Shown one piece after another: positions 59,679 through 64,000 of a stretch of DNA of 64,000 nt. How positions within the stretch are numbered: the first letter of the stretch is position 1; each line of letters starts with the position of its first letter. Source of the DNA: Aliarcobacter lanthieri. GTDB taxonomy: Bacteria > Campylobacterota > Campylobacteria > Campylobacterales > Arcobacteraceae. The stretch is from contig NZ_CP053839.1 in the NCBI RefSeq assembly GCF_013201625.1, positions 2,046,001 through 2,110,000 of the forward strand, written 5' to 3'. The notes under the pieces are model-generated. The model saw nothing but the letters and a program-made list of their open reading frames with translations. It searched no databases and had not been told where the DNA came from. The position numbers were made by a program, and so were the translations under genes.

Positions 59679-61550
59679 ATGGATAAAGCAAAGCAAATAG
59701 AAGAATTACAAAAAACTCTTAATATAATTTATTTAAATAATATTAATTTTTTAAAAATACATCATTCACAATTATATAAAAAGATAATTGATTTTGAAAA
59801 AAGTAATAAAGAAAAATATTCTTTAGAGTTTATAGATGATGAATTTAAATTAATAGATTTACAAAAGAATCAAAACCTATATAATATTGAACCTTTTTAT
59901 GATTCACTTAATAGAATTAATAGTTTTGAATTTAGCAATGCTTTTACACTTATAAAACTTGAGAATATAGAAAAAAGAAACTACTATGAAAATGAGTTAA
60001 ATAGCTCTTTATATCTAAATGAATATATACAAAATTTTGGAAATATAAATATAGAAATCAATAAATTTATTTTTATTGGAACATTACTTGGTGTACATAT
60101 AAACGATTTCCATAAACACTTCAATGCAAAAGTATATTTGATAATTGAACCAAATCTAGAAATATTTAGACTTTCACTTTTTTTATGTGATTATGAAAGT
60201 ATATCAAAAGAGTCAAAACTATTTTTTGCTATAGATGAAAATAAATTAAACATAAAAAAACTTACAAATGAATTTCTAGAGTATAAATTTGAATTAAATA
60301 ATCTAATACATTTTGAATTAATAAATGAAGATTATAATTCAATACTCAATGATTTGAACTCTTATCTTACAGAAAATTCTCAAATGAGATATCCATTTAG
60401 TGAATTTATAATAAGTTTAAAAAGAGGATATAAATACTTTTTTGAAGAAGAAAGAAATATTATAAATCTTTCAAAAAAATATAACTTTTTAGAAAATAAA
60501 AAGATTTTATTCTTGGGAGCTGGAGTATCTTTAGCAAAAAATTTAGAATGGATATACCTAAATCAAGAAAAATTCATAATAGTTGCTTCAAGTGCAGTTT
60601 TAAAGCATCTTAGAATTTTAAATATTATTCCAGATATTATTTTAGTTATTGATGGGCAAAAAGATGTAATGCTAGAACAATTTAATACAGATGAATTAAT
60701 GTATAAAAACTCTATTGTCTTAGCATCAATAAAACTAGATTATGAACTTTTTAGTACAAAATTAAAAGATACAAATATCTACTTTTTACAAAATGCTCTT
60801 GAACTTTTTTCTGGTTTTGGATTTTTAAGTGGAGTTACAGTTGGAGATTTAGGAGTTGATATTTTAGCAAAACTCGGAAGTAGTGAAATTTATCTTTTAG
60901 GAATAGATGCTTCAATTGATAGTAAAAATGGAAAAACTCATATAGGAACTCATAAATCTTCAAGAAAAGTAAACTTAAATGTAGAAAATTGTGGAGATTT
61001 TAAAACAGATATCATTTATGTAAAAGGAAATTTACAAGCCCAAGTTCCTACTTTTAGAGAATATATCGATATGATAGATAGTCTTGAAGAAATAATAAGT
61101 ATTCATCCTAAGACTAAAATATATAATTTAGGTTCAGGAGCATACTTTAAAGGTTCATTTCCTTTAAAACTAGATCATCTTAATTTTGAGAATATATCTA
61201 AAGAATTATTTAAAATTGAGTTTTTAAATAATTTAAATAATATCTCAAAAAGTAATTTAGCTAGTATAGATAAAAATGAAATAAATAAAGAGCAAGAAGT
61301 GTTAAAAAAGCTAAATGATTTGGATAAAAATACTTTTTATAAAGAGTTTAAAGTAATTTTTGAGAACTATCCACAATCTATGATTTGTAATATTTTTAAT
61401 AGATTTTTTAAACTAGTTTTACCATATCACAATATTTTAAAAAATCAAGATATTGCAAATAAAATTTTAGAAAAACAAATTGATGAAGTTTTGAATGCTT
61501 TTAATACTATATTTGATAAAATAGATATAAATTTTATAAGAGGTAACTAA
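59679..61550 (+). CDS. Flagellin-modifying glycosyltransferase, Maf/DUF115 family (copy 2)
   Basis: 623 residues, clearly a diverged paralogue of copy 1: shared elements are FIGTLLGVHINDFHKHF, EPNLEIFRLSLF, and EIYLLGIDASIDSKNGKTH. The nucleotide-sugar loop reads LGAGVSLAKNLEW where copy 1 has LAAGPSLDENIDW, so the conserved GPS is GVS and specificity may differ. No clear ribosome-binding site precedes the ATG, and the divergent gap to copy 1 is only 40 bases, so shared or leaderless promoters are possible. It overlaps the next gene by one base (TAATG). Confidence 0.85.
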   Translation: MDKAKQIEELQKTLNIIYLNNINFLKIHHSQLYKKIIDFEKSNKEKYSLEFIDDEFKLIDLQKNQNLYNIEPFYDSLNRINSFEFSNAFTLIKLENIEKRNYYENELNSSLYLNEYIQNFGNINIEINKFIFIGTLLGVHINDFHKHFNAKVYLIIEPNLEIFRLSLFLCDYESISKESKLFFAIDENKLNIKKLTNEFLEYKFELNNLIHFELINEDYNSILNDLNSYLTENSQMRYPFSEFIISLKRGYKYFFEEERNIINLSKKYNFLENKKILFLGAGVSLAKNLEWIYLNQEKFIIVASSAVLKHLRILNIIPDIILVIDGQKDVMLEQFNTDELMYKNSIVLASIKLDYELFSTKLKDTNIYFLQNALELFSGFGFLSGVTVGDLGVDILAKLGSSEIYLLGIDASIDSKNGKTHIGTHKSSRKVNLNVENCGDFKTDIIYVKGNLQAQVPTFREYIDMIDSLEEIISIHPKTKIYNLGSGAYFKGSFPLKLDHLNFENISKELFKIEFLNNLNNISKSNLASIDKNEINKEQEVLKKLNDLDKNTFYKEFKVIFENYPQSMICNIFNRFFKLVLPYHNILKNQDIANKILEKQIDEVLNAFNTIFDKIDINFIRGN

Positions 61551-62515
61551 TGACTAGTCCTATACAACCTAATAAAACTTATGGAGTACTTCATACAGAA
61601 AGTTTTTTTTCTTTTTTAGGTTTTGCAAAAAAAATAGGTAGTGATGAACCTCAAAAAATAGATGTTTATTTAGATAATAAACTAATAGATACAATAGAAG
61701 CAAATGAGTTTATACAAAAAATTGATGATATGTATGATGTAGAAAATCAAGCTTTTACTTATAATTTACCTAATGAGTATATTGGGGGGAAAGCTACTAT
61801 TTCTTTTAAAAATCACAATTCAGGTGAAGAACTTTTAAACTCTCCTTATACTTTGATAGATAAAAATCATGAAAAATTTAATGAAGCAAAATTTATAAAT
61901 AGTTTAAATGAACCAATAAGTGAAGAACTTAAAAGTATGTATAAACCAAATAGTATAGGGTTTTTGGCTACTAAAGAGAATTTAGAAGATGTGGAGTTCG
62001 TTAGGCATATAAAAGAGTTGATGAAAAGATTTCCTGAATTTGAGTTTAATGGATTTTGTTTTGATGAAGAACAGACAAAAAATTTAAAAAATACTTTTAA
62101 GGTATCAAAAAATACTTTCTTTATAACTATATCAACAATAGGAGATATTCTTAAAAATTGTTTAATTTGGATTTCATCAAATAATAATATATCTTTAGAA
62201 ATTAGAAAGAAAATTAATTTTTCTATTTTTATCAACTTTGAAGTAAAAAATTTATCAATTCAAGAATATGAGTTTAAATATAAAAACTCATTTAATAGGT
62301 TTTATAAAAACCCTCAGAAATTTGGAGTTGATGGGAATGACTCTTTTTTTGGAGATGCTTATAATAAATTAATACAATCATTTGAAAAAAACTTTATCTT
62401 AGATATAAATTCAAATTATTTTGAATTTAGTTCATTTAAACAAGTTGAACTTGCTTTAAAATATAAAGAGTTCATCCCAGCTATAAAAAATTTATCTTCT
62501 TTACTTAATGATTAA
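61550..62515 (+). CDS. Unknown protein of the flagellin-glycan locus
   Basis: 321 residues, soluble, no signal peptide or membrane segment. An N-terminal beta-rich part (about 1-110: YGVLHTESFFSFLGFAKKIG, KIDVYLDNKLIDTIEAN, GGKATISF) looks like a sugar- or protein-binding module. The rest has FPEFEFNGFCFDEEQ and TFFITISTIGDILKNCLIW. I recognise no family. It is translationally coupled to the upstream Maf gene and lies 2 bases before the WecF-like gene, so it very likely works with them in glycan transfer or synthesis. Confidence 0.7.
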   Translation: MTSPIQPNKTYGVLHTESFFSFLGFAKKIGSDEPQKIDVYLDNKLIDTIEANEFIQKIDDMYDVENQAFTYNLPNEYIGGKATISFKNHNSGEELLNSPYTLIDKNHEKFNEAKFINSLNEPISEELKSMYKPNSIGFLATKENLEDVEFVRHIKELMKRFPEFEFNGFCFDEEQTKNLKNTFKVSKNTFFITISTIGDILKNCLIWISSNNNISLEIRKKINFSIFINFEVKNLSIQEYEFKYKNSFNRFYKNPQKFGVDGNDSFFGDAYNKLIQSFEKNFILDINSNYFEFSSFKQVELALKYKEFIPAIKNLSSLLND

Positions 62516-62517
62516 CT

Positions 62518-63516
62518 ATGAAATATTTACATATTATGATTTTAGATAAATTTTTGGCTCCTTTTATAAATTTTATGGATAAATATTTTGGAAGAGAAGA
62601 TCATTATTATGTATTTATTACTAGTGAAAAGTATAATTATGGTCTAAAAAAAGAGCATAATGTTGAATTTCTCCATAATGATGATGATATTTTTACAACT
62701 TTAGTTCAATATATGAATGAAGCTAAAAAAATAGTTTTACATGGATTATGGAGAGAAAAAGTCAATTTAATCTTAAAAGAGAATCCATTATTATTGAAAA
62801 AATGTTTTTGGATAATGTGGGGAGGAGATTTTTATTTCCCTGAAAAACAATCTGAATTACAAAAATATGTGATAAAAAATGTTCCTTATTTAGTAACAGG
62901 GACGAAGGGTGAAGTTGATTATGTTAGAAATAATTACAATGCAAAAGGTAAACATATTGAAGCCTTTGTATATACAAGTAATTTATTTAAAAATATAAAA
63001 TCAAGACCTAAAATTGATAATAAAACTAGAATTTTAATAGGTAATTCTTCAACAGAAACTAACCAACATTTTAAAGTATTTAATAAATTAGAAATTTATA
63101 AAAATGAGAATATTGAAATTTTTGTTCCATTATCTTATGGTGATTTTAAATATGGAATGCAGGTTATGAAAATAGGATATAAAATCTTTGGGGATAAATT
63201 TAAACCAATTATTGATTTTATGAATGAACAAGATTACTATAAATTTTTAAGTACAATTGATATTGGAATTTTTAATCACAATAGGCAACAAGGTATGGGG
63301 AATATTATTACTTTACTTGGTATGGGGAAAAAAGTTTATATGAATCCTGAAGTTACAACTTACGAAATGTTTCTATATAATGATATTATTGTAAATGATA
63401 TAAATAATTTTATACTTGATACAACAGATATTAGTTTAAATACTAATAATATTTATAATGTTGAAAGAGTTTTTTCTACAAAAAATTTTATTACTCAATT
63501 AAAACAATTTCTTTAA
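62518..63516 (+). CDS. WecF-like (4-acetamido-4,6-dideoxygalactose transferase family) glycosyltransferase
   Basis: 332 residues. The family pattern is visible: VLHGLWREKVNLIL, FWIMWGGDFYFPE, ILIGNSSTETNQHF, VPLSYGDFKYG and a C-terminal IGIFNHNRQQGMGNIITLLGMGKKVY. WecF transfers TDP-Fuc4NAc to a lipid intermediate of enterobacterial common antigen; here the substrate is unknown and the context suggests a sugar for flagellin or a surface polymer. It follows the unknown protein by 2 bases and precedes an aldolase gene by 11 bases. Confidence 0.82.
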   Translation: MKYLHIMILDKFLAPFINFMDKYFGREDHYYVFITSEKYNYGLKKEHNVEFLHNDDDIFTTLVQYMNEAKKIVLHGLWREKVNLILKENPLLLKKCFWIMWGGDFYFPEKQSELQKYVIKNVPYLVTGTKGEVDYVRNNYNAKGKHIEAFVYTSNLFKNIKSRPKIDNKTRILIGNSSTETNQHFKVFNKLEIYKNENIEIFVPLSYGDFKYGMQVMKIGYKIFGDKFKPIIDFMNEQDYYKFLSTIDIGIFNHNRQQGMGNIITLLGMGKKVYMNPEVTTYEMFLYNDIIVNDINNFILDTTDISLNTNNIYNVERVFSTKNFITQLKQFL

Positions 63517-63527
63517 GGTTACTAAAT

Positions 63528-64000
63528 ATGTTTGGAATAGAAGATAAATTATATGAGCAGCTTTGTAAACTAAAAAATGAATACAATCTTCAAGGGATTA
63601 AAGCAGAATTTGAAGCAGAAGGTTCTTCATTTAGGGATTTAATGCGACTTAGAAGACTCACATCAAAAGCTGGAATAAAACTTTTTTTAAAAATTGGTGG
63701 AGTAGAAGCTATTCGAGATATAAAAGATTCTTTAGAAATTGATGTAGATGGATTAATAGCTCCAATGGTTGAGAGTAAATTTGGGGCAAAAAAATTTTAT
63801 GATAGTCTTACAAAAATTTATGGAAATCATAAAATCCATACTACTTTGAATCTTGAAACTAAAAATGCTATAGAACAACTTGAAAATATTCTGGAATTTG
63901 CGAATGGAAGATTTGATAATATCACTATAGGACGTTCAGATTTAACATCTTCTTATTTTGATAAAAATATAAAACCTGATAGTGAGTTTACTTTTAAACT
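63528..64000 (+). CDS. HpcH/HpaI-type aldolase or citrate-lyase-like protein (partial)
   Basis: 157 codons are readable from the ATG at 63528 (TAAGG 9 bases upstream) to the window end without a stop; the C-terminus is outside. The sequence has AEFEAEGSSFRDLMRLRRLT, LFLKIGGVEAIRDIKD, VDGLIAPMVESKFGAKKFYD and a later TIGRSDLTSSY, consistent with the barrel of HpcH/HpaI aldolases, which cleave or form 2-keto acids with a metal ion. In this locus a role in making a modified sugar or 2-keto sugar acid for flagellin is plausible but inferred. Confidence 0.72.
   Translation, partial: MFGIEDKLYEQLCKLKNEYNLQGIKAEFEAEGSSFRDLMRLRRLTSKAGIKLFLKIGGVEAIRDIKDSLEIDVDGLIAPMVESKFGAKKFYDSLTKIYGNHKIHTTLNLETKNAIEQLENILEFANGRFDNITIGRSDLTSSYFDKNIKPDSEFTFK

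Overview
The window is about 64 kb of AT-rich bacterial DNA whose gene content and gene order point to the Campylobacterota, most likely an Arcobacter/Aliarcobacter-type genome. Supporting signs are the rsfS-nadD and gap-pgk-tpiA-fabI blocks, lysA-pheA-hisC-dxs, the uppS/A24 peptidase/lptF/truA block, hrcA-grpE-dnaK with CIRCE and HspR-type sites, two very short flagellins (283 aa), and flagellin-glycosylation (Maf) genes beside them. The genus is inferred from these features and no database was consulted.

Layout. 1-12 kb: the end of a minus-strand unit (rsfS, nadD), a Tat-targeted spermidine-dehydrogenase-like flavoprotein, then a nine-gene-scale plus-strand run of central metabolism (gap, pgk, tpiA, fabI, lysA, pheA, hisC, dxs) with one-base TAATG overlaps at pgk/tpiA and tpiA/fabI. 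12-15.7 kb: dihaem cytochrome c peroxidase, a nucleotide pyrophosphatase of the Maf type, an unknown polytopic membrane protein and an NlpC/P60 lipoprotein. 15.8-30.6 kb: a giant minus-strand adhesin frame of at least 4,936 residues, of which about 3,900 are 36.2 copies of a 324-bp (108-residue) Ig-like repeat that look identical at DNA level, followed by VCBS, DUF4114-like, cadherin-like and type I secretion C-terminal regions. At about position 30604 the array stops in mid-repeat and continues directly into the coding sequence of a divergently oriented DASS transporter that lacks its N-terminus. Both genes are therefore headless at one breakpoint: a real deletion or an assembly skip.

31.9-43.6 kb: TauE/SafE exporter, DsbD and a periplasmic thioredoxin, RimK with a RimB-like protease, a c-di-GMP phosphodiesterase overlapping psd, a small cysteine-rich protein, mltA, and the hrcA-grpE-dnaK heat-shock operon with a well-formed sigma-70 promoter, a CIRCE and a HAIR-like element. 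43.7-54.3 kb: a long minus-strand run of closely spaced genes: Suv3-like RNA helicase, ankyrin-repeat protein, glmU, coaBC, uppS, A24 prepilin peptidase, lptF, truA, an esterase and a LapG-like periplasmic protease. The LapG-like protease is notable because LapG enzymes release giant type I secreted adhesins from the cell surface, and such an adhesin lies in the same window.

54.3-64 kb: trmA, a structured leader plus two near-identical flagellin genes, then two flagellin glycosyltransferases of the Maf/DUF115 family on either strand, an unknown protein, a WecF-like sugar transferase and a partial HpcH/HpaI-type aldolase, together forming a flagellin and surface-glycan locus.

No rRNA, tRNA, CRISPR array, insertion sequence or prophage was recognised. 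No non-coding stretch longer than about 300 bases exists; the longest gene-free stretch is the roughly 200 bp ahead of the first flagellin.
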